Below are positions 7,372 through 15,110 of a DNA stretch of 64,000 bases, piece by piece. Origin of the DNA: Marivita geojedonensis. GTDB lineage: Bacteria; Pseudomonadota; Alphaproteobacteria; Rhodobacterales; Rhodobacteraceae. A program made the translations under genes and the position numbers. Position 1 is the stretch's first letter; the number at the start of each line of letters is the position of its first letter. The notes beneath the pieces are model-generated. The model was not told the DNA's origin. It worked only from the letters and a program-made list of their open reading frames with translations, and ran no database searches. The DNA is taken from positions 372,001 through 436,000 of the forward strand of contig NZ_JFKC01000001.1 of the NCBI RefSeq assembly GCF_002115805.1, given 5' to 3'.

Positions 7372-8421
7372 TTACCCGTCTGTGCCGGTGGCTGTGCCGC
7401 GGGTCGCTTCGACCGCCGCAAGGGCGTCTCCGACCAGCTTTGCGCCGTCCAACCCACGCTCGGTCATTTCGACGATCCACTCCTGCGTGACCGCATCGCC
7501 CAGTGCCAGGATCTGCGCCGTCACTTCGTCGCTCAACGTTGCGATCTCGTTGCCGGCGTCTTCCATCAGGACAAAGCCGTCGCGGTCGCCGGTGTCATGG
7601 GCCCGACCCGCCATGGCAGAGGTTTCCAGACCCGAATTGGCGTCGATCACAGCCTTCAGATCATCGGGCAGCGCGTTGTAGCTGTCCTTGTTCATCGCCC
7701 AGATGAAGTAGAGGTTGTAGAGCGACTTGTCGCCCGCAACATCAGTGTGGCTGTCGGTCAGCTCATCAAGCTTGAGCGAAGGCGACATTTCCCACGTGAT
7801 GACACCGCCATCCACCACGCCTTTGGAGAGCGCCTCGGGGAATTGCGGTACCGGCAGACCGATGGGTTCCGCGCCCAGCTTGTCGAGCAGCAAGGTTGCC
7901 GGTCGGGACGGACCGCGCAGTTTAAGGCCGGCGAAATCGCTCAGGTCTTCGATGGCCGCGCCTTTCTTGTGGACGATCCCCGGTCCGTGCATGTGGGCGG
8001 CGATCAGGTGGACATCGGCGAAATCGTCCATCAGGTGCTTTTGCGTGAATTCCCACGCCGCGCGCGAGGCTTCTTCGGCGCTTTTGGTGACCATGAAGGG
8101 CAGTTCCAGCGCCTCGGCTTCGGGGAAGCGGCCCGGCGTGTAACCGGGGATCACCCAACCGCCGTCGATCACGCCATCGCGGATCAGGTCATATTGTGCG
8201 GTCGCTTTGCCGCCGAGTTGCATGAACGGATAGATCTCGATCTTGATCCGGCCGTTCGATTCGGCCTCAACCTTTTCGACCCAGGGGTCGAGGAAATACT
8301 TGGGATTCGCCGAATTGGGCGAGACGAAATGCTGGAAGCGAAGCGTCACTTCCTGCGCCATTCCGGTGGTTGCGGTGATGCCAAGCATGGCGGTGAGAGC
8401 GGCTGTCTTGAGAAAGGTCAT
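7372..8421 (-). CDS. TRAP transporter solute-binding protein, DctP family
   Basis: This 349-residue periplasmic binding protein belongs to the tripartite ATP-independent periplasmic class. It has a cleavable signal peptide (MTFLKTAALTAMLGITATTGMAQ, cleavage near residue 23) and a DctP fold with LRFQHFVSPNSANPK near the mature N-terminus and LKLRGPSRPATLLLDKLG containing the ligand-anchoring Arg. AGGAGG 7 nt before ATG 8421 fixes the start. No DctQ or DctM membrane subunit is adjacent, so the gene is an orphan here. The ligand is probably an organic acid, which is not determinable. Confidence 0.92.
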   Translation of the reverse strand: MTFLKTAALTAMLGITATTGMAQEVTLRFQHFVSPNSANPKYFLDPWVEKVEAESNGRIKIEIYPFMQLGGKATAQYDLIRDGVIDGGWVIPGYTPGRFPEAEALELPFMVTKSAEEASRAAWEFTQKHLMDDFADVHLIAAHMHGPGIVHKKGAAIEDLSDFAGLKLRGPSRPATLLLDKLGAEPIGLPVPQFPEALSKGVVDGGVITWEMSPSLKLDELTDSHTDVAGDKSLYNLYFIWAMNKDSYNALPDDLKAVIDANSGLETSAMAGRAHDTGDRDGFVLMEDAGNEIATLSDEVTAQILALGDAVTQEWIVEMTERGLDGAKLVGDALAAVEATRGTATGTDG

Positions 8422-8477
8422 GTCCGCGCCTCCTGTCTGAAGCGTTGTTGCATGCTGCTGCAGTGCAGCACGACCGC

Positions 8478-8520
8478 TATGTATGAGGTCTTGGAGGCAG
8501 TTGCAAACGACTCGCAACTG
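8478..8520 (-). promoter_or_regulatory. Promoter and candidate operator of the TRAP binding-protein gene
   Basis: On the minus strand, TTGCAA (8501-8506) and TACATA (8478-8483) are 17 bp apart, giving a sigma70-like promoter about 50 nt upstream of the start. An inverted repeat CAGTTGC-N9-GCAACTG (8498-8520) covers the -35 element, the classical place for a repressor. A second repeat TGCTGC-N6-GCAGCA (8453-8470) lies at the expected transcript 5' end. Confidence 0.45.
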
Positions 8521-8688
8521 CGTCGCGGAAGGATTTCCCGTCAATGTGCTGCTGTGATTGAGAAATATGGTGGTTCGGGGGAATTGACGGCCCGGTTTCC
8601 CCGCTTCGATTGCTTGCAAAAGGCATTTGCGATCACCGGGGATGCCATGTTATTCATAAATCTGAATTTATCTCTGGGAGGAGACCTC

Positions 8689-9657
8689 ATGCTTCTGCGC
8701 CCGACTCGCCGGTCGTTTCTGAAAACCGCTGCCGCGATGCCCGCCTTTGCGCTTCCGGGCGCGCAGGCGCTTGCCGAACTCGGGGGGCCCGTGGGCGGAA
8801 ATCCCGGTCACTTCCGATTCACCATGGGGGACGCCAAGATCACGATCGTGTCGGACGGGTATCTGAGCCTTCCGACCAACGGGTTGGGTGTGAATGCCGA
8901 TCCGGCAGAGGTGCAGGCGTTTCTGGCCGCGCATTACCTGTCGACCGAGACCAACACCTCGCACACCAATCATCTGATCGTGGAGATCGGAGACAATACC
9001 GTTCTGGTCGATGTGGGGTCGGGGAACCGGTTTCTGGACACCGCCGGGCGGCTTTGGGCCAATCTGGATGCGGCAGGGATCGATGCGGCGGGGATCACAC
9101 ACGTGGTCATCACCCATGCGCACCCGGATCATATCTGGGGCATCCGCGACGATTTCGACGAGGCGATCATTCCGGACGCGGCCTACTACCTTGGCGAAAC
9201 CGAGCACGCCTATTGGATGCAGGACGGGCTGGCGTCACAGGTGCCTGTGGACATGCAGCAATTCGTCGTCGGTGCACAGAACTCGATCAATGTCGACGGC
9301 GCCGAATGGGAATTGATGTCGGACGGGTTCGAGGTCGTCCCCGGTGTGCGGGTCATCGACACGCCCGGCCACACGCCCGGACATATGGCTGTGGTGGTGG
9401 AAAGCAGCGGGCAGCAGTTGATCGCGCTCGGGGATGCGATGAGCCACGCTTACACCAACTTTGCGCATCCCGAGTGGTACAACAGTTTCGACGCCGATGG
9501 CGATCAGACGGTGGCGACCCGCAAGCGGCTTTTGGATATGGCGGCGACGGATCGGATGGCGGTTCTGGGGTACCACTTCCCGTTCCCCGGTGTCGGGCAT
9601 GTGATGCGCGACGGCGACGCCTACAGCTTTGTTCCGGCGCTCTGGAAGTTCGACTGA
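8689..9657 (+). CDS. Tat-exported MBL-fold metallo-hydrolase
   Basis: This 322-residue metallo-beta-lactamase-fold hydrolase has a twin-arginine signal (RRSFLK near residue 6, then a hydrophobic AAAMPAFALPGAQALA). Metal ligands are visible: HAHPDH (HxHxDH), the His in TPGHTPGH, the Asp in ALGDAMSH and a late His in GYHFPFPGVGH. GGGAGGAG precedes ATG 8689. The long open frame upstream of it is not coding. It is divergent from the TRAP binding-protein gene and may share its regulation. The substrate is unknown. Confidence 0.9.
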   Translation: MLLRPTRRSFLKTAAAMPAFALPGAQALAELGGPVGGNPGHFRFTMGDAKITIVSDGYLSLPTNGLGVNADPAEVQAFLAAHYLSTETNTSHTNHLIVEIGDNTVLVDVGSGNRFLDTAGRLWANLDAAGIDAAGITHVVITHAHPDHIWGIRDDFDEAIIPDAAYYLGETEHAYWMQDGLASQVPVDMQQFVVGAQNSINVDGAEWELMSDGFEVVPGVRVIDTPGHTPGHMAVVVESSGQQLIALGDAMSHAYTNFAHPEWYNSFDADGDQTVATRKRLLDMAATDRMAVLGYHFPFPGVGHVMRDGDAYSFVPALWKFD

Positions 9658-9663
9658 ACCCGA

Positions 9664-9692
9664 TCAGTCGCGCGGCGCTGCGGCGCGACTGA
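9664..9692. terminator. Hairpin at the convergent MBL / tsaC junction
   Basis: TCAGTCGCGC (9664-9673) and GCGCGACTGA (9683-9692) form a perfect 10-bp stem with a 9-nt loop. It overlaps the tsaC stop codon and lies 6 bp after the MBL stop. No T-tract follows on either strand, so terminator function is only suggested. Confidence 0.4.
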
Positions 9693-10614
9693 GGCGATCA
9701 TTGATCGCAATGCCCAGACCTTCGTGTGGGATGGGGGATACGGCAATCGTGCCGCCCCCCCGCGCATCCAACCGATGCAGGTAGTCGAAGAGGTTCGCCG
9801 CAGCCTCGACCAGATCCTCGGTCTCGGACAGGTTCAGATCGCAGTCCACGTCTCCGAACCCGAGGCGCAGTTCGCCCGGTTCCCATTCGGTGGCGTTCAG
9901 ACGCACAAGCGCGTCGGGCGCATAGTGTGACATGAGCTGACCGGGGGCCGAGATCGCCTCGGCCTTGTGGCGCACGGCAAGGTGTCGGCCCAGGGTTTTC
10001 GCCAGGTCTTCCTCGGTGATACCGCCGGGGCGCAGCAGAACGGGCTTGTCGAGCAGTCCGACGATGGTCGATTCGACACCGACCTCGCACGCCCCGCCAT
10101 CGAGAATCGCATCGACGCGGTTGCCCAGGCTGGCGGCAACGTGATCGGCCTGTGTCGGGCTGATCTGGCCGGACCTGTTGGCCGAAGGCGCGGCAACACC
10201 ACGCCCGAACGCCCGCAGCACCGCACGGGCCGAATTATGCGCGGGCAGTCGCACCGCGATCGTATCGAGACCCGCCGAGACCAGAGGCGAGATCGGGCTG
10301 TCCGCCTGCTTGCGCAGCACGAGGGTCAGCGGCCCCGGCCAATAGGTTTGCGCCAGAAGCTCGGCTTCAGGCGTCCAGTGAACGTGCTGTTTCAAGGTCT
10401 CCAGATCGGCGAAATGCACGATCAGAGGATTGAAACTGGGCCGCCCCTTGGCCTCGTAGATTCGCGCGACGGCGCGGTCATCGCTGGCATCGGCGCCAAG
10501 CCCGTAAACGGTTTCGGTCGGGAAGGCGACAAGACCACCTGCACGCAGGATTTCTGCGGCACGCGCGTGGCCGGTCTCGGTATCGGGCAATATCTCGGGG
10601 GAAGAAGGGTTCAT
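9664..10614 (-). CDS. tsaC: L-threonylcarbamoyladenylate synthase, Sua5-type
   Basis: This enzyme makes threonylcarbamoyl-AMP from threonine, bicarbonate and ATP for the t6A37 modification of tRNAs. The YrdC domain is clear (GGLVAFPTETVYGLGADA, KGRPSFNPLIVHF, APSANRSG), and a C-terminal Sua5 domain follows the PGQLMSHYAPDALV linker, giving the long form of about 316 residues. ATG 10614 gives a family-like N-terminus; ATG 10662 is an alternative and neither has a strong ribosome site. It is convergent with the MBL gene and divergent from the acyl-CoA dehydrogenase gene. Confidence 0.92.
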   Translation of the reverse strand: MNPSSPEILPDTETGHARAAEILRAGGLVAFPTETVYGLGADASDDRAVARIYEAKGRPSFNPLIVHFADLETLKQHVHWTPEAELLAQTYWPGPLTLVLRKQADSPISPLVSAGLDTIAVRLPAHNSARAVLRAFGRGVAAPSANRSGQISPTQADHVAASLGNRVDAILDGGACEVGVESTIVGLLDKPVLLRPGGITEEDLAKTLGRHLAVRHKAEAISAPGQLMSHYAPDALVRLNATEWEPGELRLGFGDVDCDLNLSETEDLVEAAANLFDYLHRLDARGGGTIAVSPIPHEGLGIAINDRLSRAAAPRD

Positions 10615-10753
10615 CCGTCGTGACGCCGCGTTTTTGTTGATGGGGCTGGCCGCATTCGTCATGGTCGCACCAAAAGCTGACGGCTGCTTACCGTTCCGGC
10701 ACGCGATTGCCAAGCCGCAGCACATCTGTCCAGATGCCGAAGGAAAGCTGAAC

Positions 10754-12454
10754 ATGCCGTATCGCGCCCCTGTTTCCGAATTTCGTTTCCTCTTTGACCA
10801 TGTGGTCGGCTTCGATCAGGTCGTGGCGACCGAGCGGTTTGCCGAAGCCACGCCGGAGACCGTCAATGCGGTGCTGGGTGAGGCGGGCAAGCTGTGCGAA
10901 GAAGTTCTGTCGCCCTTACAGCGCGCGGGGGACCTGCATCCGGCACGGCTTGAGAACGGGATCGTGCGCACCTCGCCGGGATTCAGGGACGGGCTTCGGG
11001 CGATTGCCGAGGGTGGCTGGATCGCGATTGCTGCCGACCCGGAATATGGTGGCATGGGCCTGCCGATGACCATGACCACGGCGGTGAACGATATGATGAG
11101 CGCCGCCTGCCTGTCGCTGCAACTGGCGCCGCTGATGACACAGGGGCAGATCGAGGCGCTGGAAAACCACGCGAGCGATGAACTGAAAGAGCTGTACCTG
11201 CCCAAGCTGATTTCCGGCGAATGGATGGGCACCATGAACCTGACCGAACCGCAGGCAGGCAGCGACGTGGGCGCGCTGACCACCAAGGCAGAGCCGAACG
11301 GCGACGGGACGTATGCAATCACCGGGCAGAAGATCTACATCTCATGGGGTGACAACGACATCTCAGAAAATGTCTGCCATCTGGTTCTGGCCCGACTGCC
11401 GGGTGCGGTTCCGGGCACCAAGGGGATCAGCCTGTTCCTTGTGCCCAAGCGCATCCCGGACGAGAGCGGCGCGCCCGGTCTGGCCAACAGCCTCAAGGTG
11501 GTGAGCCTCGAACACAAAATGGGTCTGCATGGCAGCCCGACCGCGGTGATGCAGTATGACGGCGCGACCGGATGGCTTGTGGGTGAGGAAAATGACGGGA
11601 TGCGCGCCATGTTCACCATGATGAACAACGCCCGGCTTGGCGTGGGTGTGCAGGGCATCGGCGCGGCCGAAGGAGCCTACCAGCACGCGCTGGCCTATGC
11701 CGAGGGGCGCAAGCAGGGCCGGACCGAGAACAACACCATCACCGACCACGCCGATGTGCGCCGGATGCTGGCCACGATGAAGGCCGATACCTTCGCAGCG
11801 CGGGCCATCGCACTGGCCAATGCGGTCGCCATCGACATGGAAACCGCCACCGGCCATGCCGACTGGGCAGCGCGGGCGGCGCTGCTGACACCGATCACCA
11901 AGGCGTTCGGCACCGACACGGGGATTGACGTTGCCGAACTGGGCGTGCAGGTGCATGGCGGTATGGGATTCATCGAAGAAACCGGCGCGGCCCAGTATTC
12001 GCGCGATGTGCGGGTCACCGCAATTTATGAAGGCACCAACGGCATCCAGTCGATGGACCTTGTCGGCCGCAAGCTGATGGATGGCGGCGAGGCTGCGTAC
12101 CGTCTGCTTGACGAGATGGAAGCAGATGCCGAAGCGGCACGTGCCGATCTGCCGGAGCTGGCAGAACCGGTATGGCAGGCCTGCGAAACCCTGCGCGAGA
12201 CCACGGAATGGATGGTCGCCCAAGGCGCGCAGGACCGCTTTGCCGGGTCTGTGCCCTATCTGCGCGGCTTTGCCCGCGTGCTGGGCGCACATTTCCACCT
12301 CAAGGCGGCACGGGCCGACCGTGGCGGCAAACACGAGCGGCTGGCCGCCTTCTACATCCACCGCCTTCTGCCCGAACATATCGGTCTGCTGACCCACGCG
12401 CGGCAGGGTGCCGGCGATCTCTATGCCCTGAGCCTGGACGATCTCGCCGCATGA
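10754..12454 (+). CDS. Acyl-CoA dehydrogenase, long form with extra C-terminal domain
   Basis: This 566-residue FAD flavoenzyme oxidises an acyl-CoA to the enoyl-CoA. Family signatures include LTEPQAGSDVGALTTKA, VQVHGGMGFIEETGAAQYSRD with the active-site region, and YEGTNGIQSMDLVGRKL. About 100 residues beyond the core match the size of the extra C-terminal domain found in the DmdC (3-methylmercaptopropionyl-CoA dehydrogenase) branch, common in Roseobacters. The DmdC function itself is not proven here. GGAAAG precedes ATG 10754. Its stop overlaps the next MBL gene (ATGA). Confidence 0.9.
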   Translation: MPYRAPVSEFRFLFDHVVGFDQVVATERFAEATPETVNAVLGEAGKLCEEVLSPLQRAGDLHPARLENGIVRTSPGFRDGLRAIAEGGWIAIAADPEYGGMGLPMTMTTAVNDMMSAACLSLQLAPLMTQGQIEALENHASDELKELYLPKLISGEWMGTMNLTEPQAGSDVGALTTKAEPNGDGTYAITGQKIYISWGDNDISENVCHLVLARLPGAVPGTKGISLFLVPKRIPDESGAPGLANSLKVVSLEHKMGLHGSPTAVMQYDGATGWLVGEENDGMRAMFTMMNNARLGVGVQGIGAAEGAYQHALAYAEGRKQGRTENNTITDHADVRRMLATMKADTFAARAIALANAVAIDMETATGHADWAARAALLTPITKAFGTDTGIDVAELGVQVHGGMGFIEETGAAQYSRDVRVTAIYEGTNGIQSMDLVGRKLMDGGEAAYRLLDEMEADAEAARADLPELAEPVWQACETLRETTEWMVAQGAQDRFAGSVPYLRGFARVLGAHFHLKAARADRGGKHERLAAFYIHRLLPEHIGLLTHARQGAGDLYALSLDDLAA

Positions 12455-13497
12455 AGGACCGAAGCACAGGCGGAATTCGCTACCCCTGGGACACGCCACC
12501 CGAAGAAGGTGAGGCTATCGAGGTCGCTGACGGGGTTCTGTGGATCCGCCTGCCGCTTCCGATGAAGCTCGACCACGTCAATGTCTACGCGCTGGACGAC
12601 GGCGATGGCTGGACTGTGGTCGATACCGGTTTTGCCTCGAAACGCGGCAAGGCGATCTGGACGCGCCTGATGGAGGGTCCGCTTGCGGGAAAACCCGTCA
12701 CGCGGGTGATCGTCACACACCACCATCCCGACCATGTCGGCCTGGCTGGATGGTTGAAATCCGAATTCGGGGCGGAGCTGGTCACCACGCGCACCGCATG
12801 GCTGATGGCGCGGATGCTGCAGATGGACGAGCAACCGCTGCCGAGCGCGGAAACCCTGGCGTTCTGGCAGGGTTGCGGCATGGCGCCAGCCATTCTGGAG
12901 AAACGCCGGTCCGAGAGACCGTTCAACTTTGCCGATTGCGTTGCTCCGCTTCCGCTGGGCTACACCCGCATCCAGCAGGGCGGCACGATCACGGCAGGCG
13001 GGCGCGTGTGGGACATCCACATCGGCAATGGCCATGCGCCCGAGCACGCCACCTTTTGGTCCCGCGATGACACTCTCGTTCTTGGCGGCGATCAGATCCT
13101 GCCGTCGATCAGTTCGAATATCGGCGTTTACGCAACCGAACCCGAAGCGGATCCGGTGGCGGACTGGCTCGAATCCTGCGAACGGCTGTCCACCCTCGCG
13201 CGGGAGGATCATCTGGTTCTGGGCGGGCACAAGCTGCCCTTCACCGGGCTGCCCTTGCGCCTGCACCAGCTGATCGAGAACCATCATGGAGCGTTGCGGC
13301 GCCTAGAGGCGCATCTCACGACGCCGCGCACGGCCGGAGACTGTTTCGCACCTCTGTTCAAACGCCATATCGGGGATGGCGAATACGGTCTCGCGCTGGT
13401 CGAATCGATGGCCCATTGCCTGCACCTCTGGCACGAGGGGCGCGCCACCCGACACATGAATGATGCGGGCGCCTGGGTGTTCCAGGCCCAAGGCTGA
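12451..13497 (+). CDS. MBL-fold metallo-hydrolase, cytosolic
   Basis: This 348-residue protein has the metal motif VTHHHPDHVG near residue 89 and further ligands in NGHAPEH and VLGGDQILP. A C-terminal helical region (~residues 260-348) resembles the winged-helix tail of LACTB2-like enzymes. There is no signal peptide. ATG 12451 overlaps the acyl-CoA dehydrogenase stop by 4 nt, so the pair is probably co-translated, which suggests a thioesterase or glyoxalase-like hydrolysis linked to acyl-CoA oxidation (inference). Confidence 0.88.
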   Translation: MKDRSTGGIRYPWDTPPEEGEAIEVADGVLWIRLPLPMKLDHVNVYALDDGDGWTVVDTGFASKRGKAIWTRLMEGPLAGKPVTRVIVTHHHPDHVGLAGWLKSEFGAELVTTRTAWLMARMLQMDEQPLPSAETLAFWQGCGMAPAILEKRRSERPFNFADCVAPLPLGYTRIQQGGTITAGGRVWDIHIGNGHAPEHATFWSRDDTLVLGGDQILPSISSNIGVYATEPEADPVADWLESCERLSTLAREDHLVLGGHKLPFTGLPLRLHQLIENHHGALRRLEAHLTTPRTAGDCFAPLFKRHIGDGEYGLALVESMAHCLHLWHEGRATRHMNDAGAWVFQAQG

Positions 13498-13595
13498 TCT
13501 TCTTCGTTTTCCAAGTACCTCGGGGTGAGACCCGGACATCGTCCGGGGCGAGGGGCAGCGCCCCTCCCGGAGGTCTCACCTCCGGCGCGCGCCTC
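13498..13595. repeat. Hairpin-rich intergenic element between convergent genes
   Basis: A GAAGAAG-type tract (CTTCTTCG at 13500-13507) and CCTCGGGG are followed by several hairpins: CCCGGAC..GTCCGGG, GAGGGGC-AGC-GCCCCTC, GGAGGT-CTC-ACCTCC and CGCGCC..GGCGCG. It fills the whole gap between the MBL and yqgE stop codons. Its layout resembles the element at 31664-31717. A transcription-termination role is likely. Confidence 0.55.
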
Positions 13596-14153
13596 TCAGG
13601 CGCGTCCTCCTTCCGAAGACAGCGCCAGCGGTGAAATTCCGAGGCTGCCCAGCGCGGCCTCCCATTTGTCACCATCGGCTGTGTCGAAGACCAGATCGCT
13701 GGACGCATCGCAGATCAGCCATCCATTCGCGGCGATCTCGCCTTCAAGCTGCCCCGGACCCCAGCCTGCGTAGCCGAGCACGATCAGACGTTTGGCCGGC
13801 CCGCTGCCCCGGGCGATGCTTTCGAGCACATCAAGCGTTGCGGTCATCGCGAAACCGTCATCGACATTGAGTGTGGTCATTTCCGAACGGAAGTCCGGCG
13901 AATGCAGAACAAAGCCTCGTCCCAGTTCGACCGGGCCCCCGAAGTGTACCCGTATGCCCGAGACGTCCCCGACCTCTTCAATCGAGAGCTGCTGTACGAG
14001 GTTCTCGAAGGTCACGTCCGAAGAGGGTTTGTTGACGATCAGCCCCATGGCACCCTCATCGGAATGAGCGCACATATAGATCAGGCTGTGCTCGAACCTG
14101 GGGTCGGGCATTCCCGGCATCGCAATCAGCATCTGGCCGGTCAGGTCTGTCAT
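13596..14153 (-). CDS. YqgE/AlgH family protein
   Basis: This 185-residue single-domain protein is of the YqgE (UPF0301) family. Signatures are LTGQMLIAMPGMPDPRFEHSL at the N-terminus, GAMGLIVNKP, the HFGGPVELGRGFVLH region and VLGYAGWGPGQLE. The biochemical role of the family is unsettled. A frame extension to GTG 14228 exists, but ATG 14153 matches the family N-terminus. It is divergent from the DsbD-domain gene. Confidence 0.92.
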   Translation of the reverse strand: MTDLTGQMLIAMPGMPDPRFEHSLIYMCAHSDEGAMGLIVNKPSSDVTFENLVQQLSIEEVGDVSGIRVHFGGPVELGRGFVLHSPDFRSEMTTLNVDDGFAMTATLDVLESIARGSGPAKRLIVLGYAGWGPGQLEGEIAANGWLICDASSDLVFDTADGDKWEAALGSLGISPLALSSEGGRA

Positions 14154-14285
14154 GGTATCGGTGCTTTTCACATTCCAAACATGGAGAGGGGCAGATGGGG
14201 TTGCAAGAGCACAGAGCCACGTGGACACGAAGGATCGCTGGTTTGTGACTTTTCATCGCGCCTGAAAACAGCCATGTGCTTGGGG

Positions 14286-15098
14286 ATGACGCACTTCCGA
14301 TCCCTTGTTGCCGGTCTCGTACTGGCCCTGTCCCCCGCAGTTCCGGCCAGTGCCGGAGACACCACCGGCCTGTCCAAAGTCGAGCTCCGGCCCGGCTGGC
14401 GCCTGGAGGACGGCAGTCACATGGCAGCGCTGCGCCTCGTGCTTGATCCGGGCTGGAAGACCTATTGGCGTGCACCGGGAGATGTCGGCATCCCCCCGCA
14501 GTTCGACTGGAGCGGGTCGGACAATATCCGCGCCGTTTCAGCGAATTGGCCGACACCCGAGGTGTTCTTCGAACAGGGAATGCGATCGGTCGGGTACAAG
14601 ACCGAAGTTGTGATCCCGCTGCATCTGACGGCGCTGGATGACACCGCCGAGATGCGGCTTGAGGGACGAATGCAGATCGGTCTCTGCAAGGACATCTGCA
14701 TCCCGGCCAATCTGTCATTCACGGCAAACCTGCCGATGACCCCTACGCGACCCGATCCGATGATTGCCGCTGCACTGACGGACATGCCCTATACCGCACG
14801 TGAAGCGGGTCTGAGAAGCATCACCTGCCGGATCGAGGCGGGTCCGGATGGCGGCCTCATCCTGCATACGGAGATTTCCATGCCGTCGGCCGGGGGTATC
14901 GAGTATGTGGTGGTCGAGGCGGGCAATCCCCATGTCTGGGTCGCCGAACCGGACAGCCGCCGCGAAGGGGGTGTTCTGCACGCCAGCACGCGGATGGTGC
15001 ATGTGGAGGGCAAGAGCTTTGCCCTCAACCGCGCGGAGCTGCGCTTTACAGTGATCGGCGACGCACGGGCCGTGGATATTCAGGGTTGCACGCCCTGA
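14286..15098 (+). CDS. Free-standing DsbD alpha-domain-like secreted protein
   Basis: A 270-residue protein with a signal peptide (FRSLVAGLVLALSPAVPASA) is followed by an immunoglobulin-like domain resembling the N-terminal periplasmic domain of DsbD/ScsB. The paired cysteines lie in IGLCKDICIPANL. The membrane and thioredoxin domains of DsbD are missing, so it may accept electrons from a separate CcdA-type protein (inference). ATG 14274 is an in-frame alternative start. It ends 12 bp from the convergent RND permease gene. Confidence 0.8.
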   Translation: MTHFRSLVAGLVLALSPAVPASAGDTTGLSKVELRPGWRLEDGSHMAALRLVLDPGWKTYWRAPGDVGIPPQFDWSGSDNIRAVSANWPTPEVFFEQGMRSVGYKTEVVIPLHLTALDDTAEMRLEGRMQIGLCKDICIPANLSFTANLPMTPTRPDPMIAAALTDMPYTAREAGLRSITCRIEAGPDGGLILHTEISMPSAGGIEYVVVEAGNPHVWVAEPDSRREGGVLHASTRMVHVEGKSFALNRAELRFTVIGDARAVDIQGCTP

Positions 15099-15110
15099 AC
15101 ACTGCCCTGA

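Noticed and set aside
7092-7457. 121-residue minus-strand frame between rsmD and dctP
   Set aside because: Contains the dctP terminator hairpin, overlaps the 3' ends of rsmD and dctP, and has no domain.
7597-8688. Upstream extension of the Tat-MBL frame across the dctP gene
   Set aside because: Runs antisense to dctP; the strong GGGAGGAG site and Tat signal at 8689 define the real start.
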